NCBI GenBank assembly: GCA_027422505.1
Contig: JAPQWV010000407.1
Coordinates: 434,001 to 498,000 of the forward strand
Origin: Craterostigma plantagineum
Lineage: Eukaryota; Streptophyta; Magnoliopsida; Lamiales; Linderniaceae
Direction of reading: 5' to 3'
Length of the DNA stretch: 64,000 nucleotides
Positions 16,070 to 27,857 of the stretch are shown here, piece after piece. A program made the translations under genes and the position numbers. The number at the start of each line of letters is the position of its first letter. The stretch's first letter is position 1. The notes beneath the pieces are model-generated. The model was not told the origin of the DNA. It did not search any database and saw only the letters and a program-made list of their open reading frames with translations.

Positions 16070-16321
16070 CCGGTCCCGAGTTATCCCCACACTGCCCGGC
16101 TATGGGCTAATCGCCACACACTCCAGAGGCGGGACTAATCCCCGGGGTCAGATGAATACATCCCAAACCCACCCAACAACGATAGTCATGGGCCTAAGAG
16201 GGGATTTTCCAAAGTCATGGGGAGGTGGGGTTCGAACCCCTGACCTCCTAATCACATGAACTTTGGATGCCTCAGCTTGGCCACTAGAGCCAAGCTCATT
16301 GGCAAACAGTTCTTGAATATC
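16024..16321 (-). mobile_element. tRNA-derived SINE with 17-bp target-site duplication
   Basis: A perfect 17-bp direct repeat, AACAGTTCTTGAATATC, flanks the element (16024-16040 and 16305-16321). On the minus strand the 5' end has a Pol III A box TGGCTCTAGTGG (within 16279-16292) and a B box GGTTCGAACCC (16228-16238), the layout of a tRNA-derived SINE head. The 3' end is a 29-base poly-A, seen as poly-T at 16041-16069 on the plus strand. The body is 264 bp, with no coding capacity. Intact termini and an undiverged duplication argue for recent retroposition. It lies between the small membrane protein and SEP2. Confidence 0.9.
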
Positions 16322-16954
16322 CGTTCGATAGAAACGTTACAAAAGTTCTTTAATATGAAAACATATCTCGTATAGCTAGCTATCGACAAAAAGAGAAACT
16401 AACACAATAAAACATAGTCCAACTCTTGAAATGAAGGAAAATAACCAAAAACTGCAATTATGAAGACATGTGTTGGCTCATTACTTACTTTTTCGTGACC
16501 CATTCTGGAGTAGTTATAAAATCCCAATGGGCTCAAAACCATTTCTTAAATGAATGAACCCATCTTAACTTTCATTTTATGTTGCTTACTAAAAATTAAA
16601 TGATAAAGGCAAGAACTTGAACCAACCAAATTCGAACATTTACAAGTAAATACAAAATATATATGACCAAGACAAGAACTAATCAAATTGGAACATATAC
16701 AAGTAAAACCAAAATGTAGAAAAACAAGAAGGAAAAACCAAAGGAATAGACCCGAGAACAACGTTAATGATCGAATGAAGTCCCACGTCACCAACTCAAA
16801 TCCCACCTCTTACTCTTCTTCCACGCGGACCCTTCACCAATCATTCATCGTTTGATTAAGAAATCGATCTTCTTCTTCTTCTTCTTATGCAATTCACATA
16901 GTAAAAGAATCTTCCATTTACACAGAGAGAGAGAGGGAGATAGAAAGAGAGAGG
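16322..16954. other. Intergenic: SEP2 upstream region
   Basis: AT-rich sequence with short direct repeats around 16620-16720 (GACAAGAACT and ACAAGTAAA words occur twice). The GA-rich leader (16923-16953) immediately precedes the SEP2 start. No gene seen. Confidence 0.35.
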
Positions 16955-17640
16955 ATGGCCTTTGCTGCTTCAACATCAGTTGCCCGGCCAGTGCTATTTC
17001 AGCTCAGGGCCGAGAAAGCATCAACAGCAGTAGTAGTACCAGCGGCTACAGAAGTCGTACCAAAGCCGAAGCTGATCGATCTTCAGATACAGGGCAAGAA
17101 CAGCAGCAGCAACAACAACAACATAGTGATGCAGCCCAGAGTCTGCACCCTCAGATCATTCGCCGACGAGCCCGTGCTGGTGAACAGCGCCGATCGCAGC
17201 GAAGTCTCGCGTTTCTTCGATGCACTCTCCGATTACATCGACAGCTCCAAGAAGAGCCACGACTTCGAGATCATCTCCGGCCGTCTCGCCATGGTACGTA
17301 ACGTTTTTCTCCGTTTCGATTCCGACTCAACTTCATGCGATCGACTGATTGGCCGACTGCTTCATATCAGATTGTGTTCGCTGCGACGGTGGGAGTCGAA
17401 GCTGTGACGGGGAACTCGGTGTTCAAAAAGATGGACTTACAGGGGATCGAAGAAGCCCTAGGCGTCTGCTTCGCCGCGATCTCAAGCGCGGCGGTATTTG
17501 CTTGGTGTTCGAGCAATCGGAGCAGAGTCGGCCTCATCTTCAGCGTTGGATGCAACACCTTCATCGATTCGCTCATTGATAACATCATCGATGGATTGTT
17601 CTACGACTCCGATCTCAGCGATTGGTCCGATGACCTCTGA
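16955..17640 (+). CDS. SEP2: Stress-enhanced protein 2, chloroplastic (LHC-like)
   Basis: Two exons (16955-17293 and 17371-17640) give 202 aa. SEP proteins are two-helix members of the chlorophyll a/b-binding superfamily in thylakoids, induced by high light and linked to photoprotection. An N-terminal transit-type region (about 1-60) is followed by QPRVCTLRSF, DYIDSSKKSHDFEIISGRLA, the first helix IVFAATVGVEAVTGNSVF and a second helix ALGVCFAAISSAAVFAW, then the conserved end FIDSLIDNIIDGLFYDS-LSDWSDDL. The ISGRLAM block with its Glu and Arg is the LHC-type ligand signature, and the intron falls directly after it. Length and order match SEP2. Confidence 0.92.
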
Positions 17641-17865
17641 TCTTACTTTTGTATGTGTGTATAGTTTTAGGGGAAAGTGAAGTGAAAATTCTCTGTTTAC
17701 TGCTTGTGAAAAGGGAAGACACGACGACGATGCTTGCCCTGTAATTGGGCCTTTATGTTTTGTTTAATATAATAGTTGGGCCTGAGTCCATTATTAAGTA
17801 ATTGGGCTTTCCCTAGTAAATGGGCCATATATGAACTATATTTTTACGTATATATCTATATATAT

Positions 17866-18308
17866 AGAGGAATAATACGGTGCAAACTTAGGTTAGCACC
17901 TTATATGGGCACCTGCTGATTTGGCACCGATTCGTGCCAAATCAGCAGGTCACCTCAACATCAAATGTGATGTTGCATTAATCAATACATCTTAGGCCTC
18001 ATAGATCAACACTTACGATGCCGATGTGGCATGTTCACGTCTTATGTAGCAATTGCTGTGTGGCCTTGATTTGATATACTCCACGTGAAAATGCCACATC
18101 AGCATCATATGTGTCGATCTATGAGGCCGAAGATGTGTTGATTAATGCCACATCACATTGATGTTGAGGTGACCTGATCAGCAGGTGCTCACATAAGGTG
18201 CTCACAGAGGTGTTGGCGTTGTTGTGAATCGAAAAAATGCAAAAAATATAGAGATTTGATTATGGTGCTCACGATGGTTGCTCACGGTAGGTGGGCACCA
18301 TATCAAAC

Positions 18309-18344
<36 letters not shown>

Positions 18345-18345
18345 T
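17866..18345. mobile_element. Foldback MITE-like element with long inverted arms
   Basis: Two arms of about 110-140 bp (17892-18040 and 18082-18205) are near-perfect inverted copies; both carry AGCACCTTAT, GGTCACCTCAACATCA and GGCCTCATAGATC in mirrored order, around a 41-bp loop. The left arm also holds a private hairpin (17911-17951: ACCTGCTGATTTGGCACC mirrored around GATTC). Outer ends share a TATATAGAGG...GGTGC motif in inverted orientation (17866 and 18345 sides), next to CT/TA simple repeats. No coding capacity. This fits a non-autonomous foldback or Mutator-type MITE. No clear target duplication was identified because the flanks are simple repeats. Confidence 0.65.
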
Positions 18346-19704
18346 ATTTGATAAAAACATAGAAGAATTTGTACAAAACATTACCCATGTTGAAGTTGAT
18401 CGATGTTCCTAAACATTCCAACACGAAGGCAACGAAACAGCATGAACATTTAATTTTCAATCAACAAATGTTTGTTGCAAGAATGAGAAAATAATTCCCT
18501 CGTCATTTTATTGTTGGGGAAATTTTCGGCGCCGCTATTCTTCCCAATCCCGACAAGTATGCTCTTTATTTGTTTCGATTCTCATTTCATCTTATTTTCC
18601 AAAAATAGACACGAAACTTATGTAGTATGTTAGCAACATAACATTTTTGTATGTTGATGCATGTTACCACTACTTAAAATTGCCCATAACTATGCACCCG
18701 AAGCCAAACATGTCTGATAAAAATGTTCGATGGGGTTGCAAATATGTTTAATCATCATTCAATGCATGATAGACAAGATAAAAGGATTCATTTCCAATGT
18801 TGTCTACTTACGTTTTAGTATATGATCGTGCTATGTTTCACTCAATGTGTAATAAGACAGTTGAGTCGATATAATGGAGAATTTCAATTGAGGAGTGAAG
18901 TTAGACTTCATGACCAATTTGAGGCATATGTTTTTCTCTTTTTTCTTTTGCTCTACGCATCAAATCAATATTGTTTACGTAATTTGATTTCTATATTTCT
19001 CGTCATAGGTGAGGAATGGTCACTTTTGCAGTCTCCTATGATTTTGTTACATATATTTTTTTTTCAGTGTCGATCAACGTTTTGTTTTCCATTCTAGCGT
19101 TACTCAGTCAACTTACATTAAATAGTTATGAGATTATATATTTGTTAAATGGTACATGCATGAGTAGAGCATGCATGTCCCTTCAGTTCTTCACATGAGG
19201 ACTGTGAGTGTGAGTAAGAAAAAGACACAAACTAAGCTATTTTGCAATAATAACATTATTTTTATAAAAGATTTATTATTCCGAAGAGGCCATTATTTCA
19301 TTTAAACTATACTCCAACCCTTTTAATCAACCTCAATCATGGTCACGTTCGACAAGCGGGCGTTTTGAAAGAAATTAAACTCTTTCCTCAAGTCTAATAT
19401 AGAAAAAAATTACATAAAAATATGGAAATTATTCACAACTTATTTTAATTTAATACGTAATTAATTAACTTGACACACGTTAAATCATCCACTCAACTAC
19501 CCAATGATTATATATTTATTTCAATGCATTTAATACGAAATTTAAAAGCGAAAATCGACCTATTGATTTTTGTTTCTATTCTTGCCCATTCACCTCCCTT
19601 CTCTCTGCACGTATATATATATACACACACATACACGCCATTACCATTAACTCACTCTCACTTGCGCAAATCTCTCTCTCTCTCTCTCTCTGAACAAATT
19701 AGCA
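18346..19704. other. Intergenic: CYP78A upstream region
   Basis: AT-rich with no recognisable gene. Near the P450 start are a GTATATATATATAC tract (about 19610-19623), possibly the TATA region, and a (TC)n leader (19671-19691). Short open frames at 18822-19198 look random. Confidence 0.35.
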
Positions 19705-21400
19705 ATGGAAGCACCAAAAGACTCGACATGGTGGATCTTCACCATACCCGCTTTTGTCGGATCCAAAACCCTACTCGACGATTACGTACTCGTCGCCATG
19801 CTCGCTATCTTCTTCTCCCTCGCCGTCCTAACATGGGTCGTAACCCCCGGCGGCACAGCCTGGAAAAACCGCAACGGCGGCGCCAGGCCGATTCCAGGTC
19901 CACGCGGCCTCCCCGTATTCGGAACCCTAATAGACCTCAGCCGTGGCTTGGCTCACCGTACCCTCGCCGCCATGTCATGTTCGAGGGGAGCCAAGCAGCT
20001 CATGGCCTTCAGCCTCGGCTCCACGCCGGTGGTCGTCACCTCCGATCCTATCATAGCCAAGGAGATACTGACATCCCCTCACTTCGCCGACCGGCCGGTG
20101 AAGCAGTCGGCGAGGTGCTTGATGTTCGCACGCGCCATAGGGTTCGCTCCCAACGGCACGTACTGGCGTATGCTGCGTCGAATCGCCGCCTCCCATCTCT
20201 TCGCGCCGAGGCGAATCTCTGCGCACGAGGTTGGCCGGCAGAGGGACGCCGAGGCAATGTTGGGCGGAATCAGGGCGGAGCAGCGCGAGAACGGCGTCGT
20301 TTCGCTGCGCAGGCACTTGCAGGACGCTGCTTTGAATAACATAATGGGGAGTGTGTTCGGAAAGCGTTACGAAAGGGACGGCGAAGATATGGCCGAGCTC
20401 AAGGAAATGGTTAGGGAAGGGTTTGAGCTCTTGGGTGCTTTTAACTGGTGCGATTACCTGCCGTGGCTTTCGTACTTCTACGATCCTTCTAGGATCGTGT
20501 CTCGATGCGAAGCCCTCGTGCCACGTGTCAGAAAGTTCGTCTCGGCCATTATCGAAGAACACAAAGGTGGGAAGAAGCTCGACGACGACGGTTCTGATTT
20601 CGTCGATGTGCTGTTGTCTTTGGAAGGCGACGAGAAACTCAATGAAGATGATATGATCGCCGTCTTGTGGGTATGATCGCTGTTCCAAATTCTCGTCGTT
20701 ATTGCGTACTTTTAATGGTCAGAAATTTGATGTTTTTTATTGCAAACAAATGGTTCAGGAAATGATATTCAGAGGAACGGACACAACAGCTCTACTGACG
20801 GAGTGGGTAATGGCGGAGCTCGTCCTAAACCCCAGCGTACAATCCAAGCTGAGGGAGGAACTCCGCCGAGCTGCGGCATCATCCAGCGGCGGATCCCTCG
20901 CCGACGCTGACGTGGCGACGCTGCCTTACCTCCAAGCCGTGATCAAGGAAACCCTCCGCCTCCACCCGCCCGGCCCGTTGCTCTCCTGGGCCCGCCTCTC
21001 CACGGCGGATGTCCGCCTCAGCAACGGCATGGTAATCCCAAGGTCAACCACGGCCATGGTCAACATGTGGGCAATCACCCACGACTCAACGGTGTGGTCC
21101 GATCCCTTGAGGTTCGTGCCCGAACGTTTCGTCCCGTCCATGGGCGGCGCCGACGTGGACGTCCGCGGCGGCGACCTCAGGCTCGCGCCTTTCGGCGCCG
21201 GTCGGAGGGTTTGTCCCGGCAAGAACTTGGGGATGGCGACGGTGGCCATGTGGGTGGCGAAGCTGGTCAGCGCCTTCGAGTGGTACGAGGATGTTGTTCA
21301 GGACCACAAAGTTGACTTGAGCGAAGTGTTGAAGCTTTCTTGCGAGATGAAGTCGCCGCTGTGTGCTGTTGTTAGGGAAACTGATGTTGGTCTTTTCTAG
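19705..21400 (+). CDS. CYP78A: Cytochrome P450, CYP78A family (KLUH-type)
   Basis: Two exons (19705-20670, 20759-21400) give 535 aa; the single intron after ...DMIAVLW is the CYP78A position. Landmarks: N-terminal membrane anchor (about 27-48), proline hinge PIPGPRGLPVFG, SPHFADRPVKQSA, GFAPNGTYWRMLRR, I-helix FRGTDTT (about 326-332), ExxR motif ETLR (386-389), PERF (443-446) and heme loop PFGAGRRVCPG with the cysteine near 474. CYP78A enzymes (for example KLU/CYP78A5) are ER-bound monooxygenases that promote organ and seed growth non-cell-autonomously; the substrate is unsettled. The coding region is GC-richer than its flanks. Intact; the exact CYP78A number cannot be assigned without a tree. 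Confidence 0.94.
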
Positions 21401-23967
21401 GCAGCACATCATATATCATCTTTCGTTTGTCTCTTTTTGTTTGAAGTTTATTCGATCGTCGTAGCTTTTGTGTTTTTGCTGTTATGTCGGAACTAGTTTG
21501 CTCTTTAGGGCAAGTTTTGGCTTTTTAGTTTTTTTTTGTGTTGTTTTGAGTAGCGAATAGCGATATGATATGCTCCATGTATCAGTTTTGATCTTCGTTA
21601 TGTTTGGACTTTCGATTCTCTTTTAGGTCTCTTAACATTTAACGTTGTGAGTTCGATTCCTAAAAATCGACACGCACTATTTTAGTTAGAATCACCGCAA
21701 GGATAGTGAAACATTGTGTACGTGTTTATATATAAATTCGAAAATAAAAGGTAAACCCTTTGGATGGTGTTTAATTTAAAATCAAAGGAATATTATGTAC
21801 TAATTAATTAAGGACTAACTAGCGAGTCAAAGACGACGACGGCGCGGGGGAGGAAGGGTGGCTTGGGCTCACCGCTCGAGGCGGAGACGATAACTAATTA
21901 CATATCAAATATTTACAAAAAAAAATTAAAAAAACTTTCAATAATTCATTCTCGTAAGAGGACGACAGATTGTTGTACCTTTTTCTCTCTGTTTCTTGAT
22001 TGAGATGTATCACTTGTCGTCGTTGTACTTTGCATGGCATGGTCAAATAAAAATTGAATTAAAAATCTATGTACAATTGGCGAGGATCATATTTTTGTGT
22101 TTCTTGAGAAAACAGAATCACAAATTTCTGACATTGGGAGATCGCAATACTGATGCTACAACATCAAAGGACGTCCTATGCTTACCATATTTGTCTCCTC
22201 ATCAATCAGAGGTGTCCTTTTTATTTTATTTCTTTTTCATACACTCTCTAGTTACTTCATTAGTTCATTTCACAAACAAAATATTTATAAATAAATCTAT
22301 GCATTTATCATAAATTCGTCGTTAATTAATAAAGGTATTGGTTTAATAAGACGGTGGAGGTGTGCAGTGGGCAATCAATGCAAGGTGTGTGTGTTGGGCT
22401 GGGCATGCGTTGGAAAGTAGACTGCGTATTTAATATGTTTTTGCATGCGAAATATATATTAATATATAAAATGAATATTATTAAGGTCGGCTAGGCTATA
22501 ATATAGTCAACAGATAGTTTACTGCGTATGAACAGTGGTAGCATGGCTATCATCCACGATGATTAAATAAAAATAAAAATCAACAAGACATAACCACGTG
22601 AAAACAGCAGTATGATTATTTACTGCACAACCACAACCATTGGCCAATCTAGTAACAATTATATTGCATTTTAAAAATATACGTGATTGTTTTATTATTG
22701 TTTACGTTGATTAAACAAAGACTAGGGTTTCTATTAGAGACAGCTACAATCGTAGGTTTGAGTAGGGAGGCAGCTTTATTACAATGAACAGCCATACGAT
22801 ATTATGTAATATTAAAAATATTAAATGAAGAAAGAATACGAGTCATTGGGTTAATCAAAATGTGTGCCAATAGATTTTTCCATGGCCAGTTTGTGTTGCG
22901 TGCTGTATATTATTTTTATATAACGCTGGATGAGGAGGATCCATAATATTTACATGCGTGTATGTTACGGTTGAAGTATTTCCTTGAAAAATAAAATATT
23001 TCGGTGAAGTTAGGGAGTTCTCAACATGAACTGAGTAATGAGTTCCCCCTAGTATAAACATGTTGTATGGGAAATCTATGATTTTTGGTTGTGGACATTT
23101 TTTGTAAAATTAATTTCGTGATATACGTAGGGTGTGCAGCAGCGAGCTATATTCTATTAATATATATGTTCGCTGGGGATTTGAGGAATGTGTGTAAGGA
23201 AAGAAAAAAGATTTTATTGTTGGGAGTCAATCGGACAATTCGTACGAAGGTATATGTCCTTGAAAAAAGAGGTCAAAGCTGAGCCAAAAATTGATTTGAT
23301 TGGACTGGTGACACGTCCTTTCACGTGCTTTGCTGTAATATTATTTATTTGGTATGTGCAATAATAACTTAATTTAATACCGTCCTACGTGGCGCTCTCA
23401 GTGATTCTGCTCTAAGCACGTGGCTACATGCATTTATTTCAAATTATCAACCTCAACTATTATGGATTTGGTGAGTAAAGCCCCAATATATTTTCAATTT
23501 GGGCCCTTTCTCATGTACGTGGCCTACTTCAATAATCATAAGGCCCGCAATAGGTGTGGCTTGTAAGATAGCAAGCAGTCTACTGTAAAAAGAGTGTGCG
23601 CATATTCATTAATAAAGAGAACATCGCTTTTCTTCTCTTCATCTTCGAACAACATAAGGGTTATGTATTGAATAGAACCGTACAGTAAGTGAATGGCTTT
23701 CGATGATGTTGATGATACACAGTGTTCGAGCTTTAAATAACAGTTGAAGCAATGAGCTCTTCGTTAACACAGTGTTCTTAACACTCAACTTGAGAGTTGG
23801 AACAAGACAGACTCCTTTTGGGGCATATATATGATATCAGAAGGCGTTTGCGTTTCACCGGCCACTGTAATAATATGAGAAACATCAGCAAAGGAAATAA
23901 TGTATATAGACATGCTCAAAAGTGGCGTTCTTAGTTACGTAAGAACACTGGGTTATGTATGAGCTTC
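21401..23967. other. Long AT-rich intergenic region
   Basis: About 2.5 kb between the P450 and the THG1 pseudogene. No coherent reading frame, RNA gene or repeat with defined ends was recognised. Short frames at 21996-22313 and 22855-23282 have no family features. Confidence 0.4.
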
Positions 23968-26900
23968 TTACTTGGAAACGTCGCTGCCCTTGAATATTTC
24001 GGGGTGTGTTTTCAAGAACTTTTCTTTCGATTATATTGCAATGTTACCAATCGCCTTGACTGGCTTACCAGAGAGTAACTCCCTTCGGCTACGAGAATCT
24101 AAATCTCACTATACGTACGCTCGAAGGCTAAATTCGTCATAAAGTCGCCGACGAAACGATGAGAGGCAGATGCTCCGCGGCTAAACATTTGTGGTAACGT
24201 ATTGTAATAATCTCAGACACCGGAATTCTTGTTCAGAAGCTCATTTTTCTCCGGAGCTCGAGTACACTTCAAGTTTCGGAATATGATCAAATTATTAGGA
24301 AAAAACTAGTCATAATAAACAAAGACCGAAAAATCGAGAGAAGTAATAATAAACCTTCAGGTAATTTTGAGCCTCGCTCTTCCCAGACTTTACTAGCATC
24401 CCGAAGCAATTGTTGATGTGGCCTGCAAGGTGCAAGTGTTGTTGATTAGAGAAAACCGTGAGAGTAAAAAGACCAAATAGCATAGAGACTTGAAATGCAA
24501 GCACAAGAAAGAATTCTCACTATTCTCGCTGCAAGTGCGCAACTAGGGTAAAAAAGAACTCATGATACGAAGATGTGGACATAACCAACTTACAATCGAC
24601 CTGTCTCCACGATAAGCGATCCTTTAAAATCTCAAGGGAAGGATAGCACACAGCACGGCCATCAAAGCGTGGAGTGCATCTCATCTCTTTAAGAGGTAAA
24701 AAATCCTTCCACTTCTTAGCATATGTCGAAGAGAAGAGAGATACCACAGCAGAAACTATTTCACTGTAGCGCAAACAGAAACAGACGTAAAGATGCTATT
24801 CGACACACTGACAGTGTGACCATGAAGCAAAAGTTACAGATCAAGAACAGTGGAGCTACCTAGCACGCCTTCCATAGAGCTCAGAGTCTTTCTTCAAAAC
24901 AAAACTGTAACTTACCAAATAGGTTGTGAGCTACAATATTAGAAGTGTAAGTGTGGATTGTGAAGGCTGCAAGTAGATTGTAATAGATTTATTACCTGTA
25001 CTCATCTCTAACACCATATGCAAAAACAATATCCTTGAACTCTGAATTTTAATGGCACATGAATTCATTAAATTGAGAGCTTGTGCATCATTCGATTTCT
25101 CAAATTCCTGAATATCAGAAAACCTACCTTGTATAACGAGACATAAAAGATGAGCAACACTCACATTGAGACAACAAAAGAACGAGGTAAAAAAAGCTAA
25201 CTATTAAAAATGTATAGGCCTCTGGGATGAATAACGATTCTGAATGCAAAACAAGTTTGTTAAGTATGTGAATACAATGATTAAACAAGCACAAGTTTGA
25301 TGAGGTAAATCGAACAGCTCACCCGTGAAAATGGCAACCATCAACTACCCATGTACATGGCAATAATCTGCCCTCGTATTGGAAGGACAAGGACTTGATG
25401 TAGTCAGGCTTTGTTATGCCTGAACATTCAGTAAATTGGCCCAGCTCCTTCAAAAGACGTGATTGACCATTCAAGAACCTTGAGGCTGCAATGTTTTCTG
25501 AATGAGCTTCTATGATTATTTTTCTAGGTCTTTTGACAGGACAACCATCATATTTATATTTAACAATATCTTCAACCTGTATAGTAAGTAAGAAAATACA
25601 CTTACTGCATACCATTCGTAAGTATGAATAAGTGCAAGCAAGAGGGAATCAGTAAAGGGAAATGAACACCTCTGCCTTGAGAACGCATGTTCTTGCCGAA
25701 AGATATCTGGGATGGACATTGTGTAGTTGATGTTGAAGAATTGCTAGAGCAATTCATTCAAATCTTGCTTCAGAGACCCCTGGAATGCACCAACACATAA
25801 TAAGACTAATATTAGACGTGTGATAATTTCAGAAAGCGCAAGAAGACCATTTTTTTCCAATGATATATCTCATAGATTTAACAACCTCAAAACCTACACA
25901 CGTTTCATTAGAGTGCACATAGCACAAATCCCGCGTGTGCTCATTTTGTAAGTCTCGCAATCAGCAAGAAAACACCTTAACCCCTAGAGATTGCAAGCAC
26001 TAATGGCCTATAATCATGTGTAACCAATAATATTACCTTCAAAATCTCTTCCGCTTCCATTTCAGACTTTCCATTCTTAATCAGCTGCCAGAAACAAGTG
26101 TTATACAGGTTGTTTAAGTGACCTGAGAAGAACAATAGAAGATGTGCACTACACTTCTTAAAGACCGAAATTATGATTAAACAATTTAGAATAGTAGATC
26201 AAATAAAATGCAAAGATGATCATACCAAATCACTTGACTTACAGTCATTTTGCCTCCACGAAAGATATGACTGAAGAACCTCCAAAGATACACAGCAAAT
26301 TACTCGTGATCGAAATGAAGGGGCATATCTCAAGTACTCTGTCGGAAAGAATTCTTTCCATTTGGTCACATAAGTGGAGGTGAAGAAAGATACAATGTGG
26401 GACAGTATCTTGCTGCAAGACAAATCTATTGTCAAAAAAATGATACAGATCTATATATATAAGTAATATAACTAAAAAACAACAATACCACTACAACTAA
26501 TCTAAGCATAAAGGCCCCAATTGAATTATTATACGATGTTGTTAGTAATCGAGATAGACAGTGAACTGAAGCTCAGACCTCGCTCGCCGCAGGTAAAACC
26601 TGGTAGCTTCCTTAAGTACAGAACTGAAAAGGAAACCATAGGAACAACTAATTACCATCAATTACAGATACAGAAAAAGAAGTAAATGAAAGAAAAATTA
26701 CAGACATGTATGGATAAGTCTAAGAAGGGGGAGTTTTTCAAGCTTTCTTCTAAACCTAAACTCATCACTATAACCATAACCCATTGCAATATCCGGAAAC
26801 TGCTCCAGCAGAGACTTCGTACACTCATTCATCAGCTTCAATGCGTTCATATCGTTAGCCTTCTCAAATTCATGCACCTCACTAATCTAACAGACAAATA

Positions 26901-27023
26901 GAAACAAAACAACCAATCAACAAAAATTACTCAGCCAAAAAACAAAATAAACTCCAAGCAGATTCTATCGTACCTGTTGAAATCAGGGCCGTCGAGACGC
27001 ACCACGATGTTCGGCGGTACCAA
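23968..27023 (-). pseudogene. THG1: tRNA-His guanylyltransferase (THG1) pseudogene, tandem-domain plant type
   Basis: Minus-strand exon remnants of both THG1 domains occur in the right order. Domain 1: LVPPNIVVRLDGPDF (27023-26974), EVHEFEKANDMNALKLMN (about 26885), KILSHIVSFFTSTYVTKWKE (about 26415-26225), NTCFWQLIKNGKSE (about 26095), then the linker exon (25582-25322). Domain 2: FSDIQEFEKSNDAQALNLMN (about 25137), EIVSAVVSLFSSTYAKKWKD (about 24770), YYNTLPQMFSRG (about 24200) and a C-terminus FLKTHPEIFKGSDVSK. THG1 adds the obligatory G-1 to tRNA-His. Decay signs: no start exon, in-frame TAG at 25744-25746, a frameshift near 25036-25052, loss of V-R-I before the second DGCHF, loss of the QYNT residues in the last CHINN block, and domain 1 exon 2 running into a stop. 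A functional copy should exist elsewhere. Confidence 0.82.
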
Positions 27024-27857
27024 GTTATATTAAAATTAAAATTACATCTATAGAAAAATATCCAATTGAATAAAAAAAGTTACAAATCAGTACTATAGAT
27101 ACCTGTTTTAATGTTTGTACCAATTTTCTCAGTCTTGTCGTACATTTTTATATGTGTATTGCGTACCACATCACGCATTTATACGGTATCTATACGATTT
27201 TATATGGTACCTTAGTGTGTTATATATGACGTACCATATTCTCAACGTATTACGCATCAAAAGACGTTGTTATAGAGTACCTAAATGTGTTATATGGCGT
27301 ATTTGCGCTGGATCGCGTAACTATGTGCAAAAAACTTATTCTATTAGGTACACCTACATGTAAAAAAATACTGACATGCTACTGAATTATAAGTTTTTAT
27401 GAAAATAGGTATTTATGTTTAAAGACCTAAAATTATTAATAAAAAATTTAATTCGTTTCTTTAATTTGATTCTCGAATAATAATATATTTTTTGTAAGTT
27501 TAAATGGAATGGGCCTATGTAATAGTTATTAATATTTTAAAACACAGCCCATAAATATTCAGCCTACTAAGAGGACTATTTAGGTTTCTTTTCTAATCAT
27601 CTTCCTCTTACACGAATCGTCTAAAAAAAAAAACCAATGTCGACGCCATCAACCACCACCCTTGTAGCGCCAGCCGCCAGGGAATTCATAACGTCGACTC
27701 CATCAACCGCCACCCCTCTGATTCCGTCGCTGCTGGGAGTATTGTACAGACTTCATAATGTTAGAGTTCAAAATGTTGTTGTTACGTTGAATGTCACCAC
27801 GCTTATGCAGCTAAACTTTTAGATAAATTGTAACTAAAGAAATCCAATGGAGCAATC
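27024..27857. other. AT-rich spacer and MDN1 5' flank
   Basis: 27100-27350 contains loosely repeated words (GTGTTATAT, CGTACCA, ACGTATT) without clear unit length. 27640-27720 contains two similar segments (GTCGACGCCATCAACC and GTCGACTCCATCAACC), 47 bp apart, in a 61-codon open frame that lacks midasin features. No repeat family or gene was identified with confidence. Confidence 0.35.

Noticed and set aside
16020..16259. Open frame starting in poly-T
   Set aside because: It runs through the SINE tail and body; the SINE has no protein product.
16546..16806. Minus-strand frame with hydrophobic residues
   Set aside because: AT-rich intergenic DNA with repeated words; no family features and no splice or promoter support.
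18822..19198. Short hydrophobic open frames upstream of CYP78A
   Set aside because: Low-complexity AT-rich DNA; no start context or conserved motif.
19975..20688. 237-codon antisense frame in the P450
   Set aside because: Shadow of the CYP78A exon, which is strongly conserved on the plus strand.
27115..27363. Tyr/Ile-rich open frame
   Set aside because: Arises from AT-rich imprecise repeats; composition unlike the neighbouring genes.
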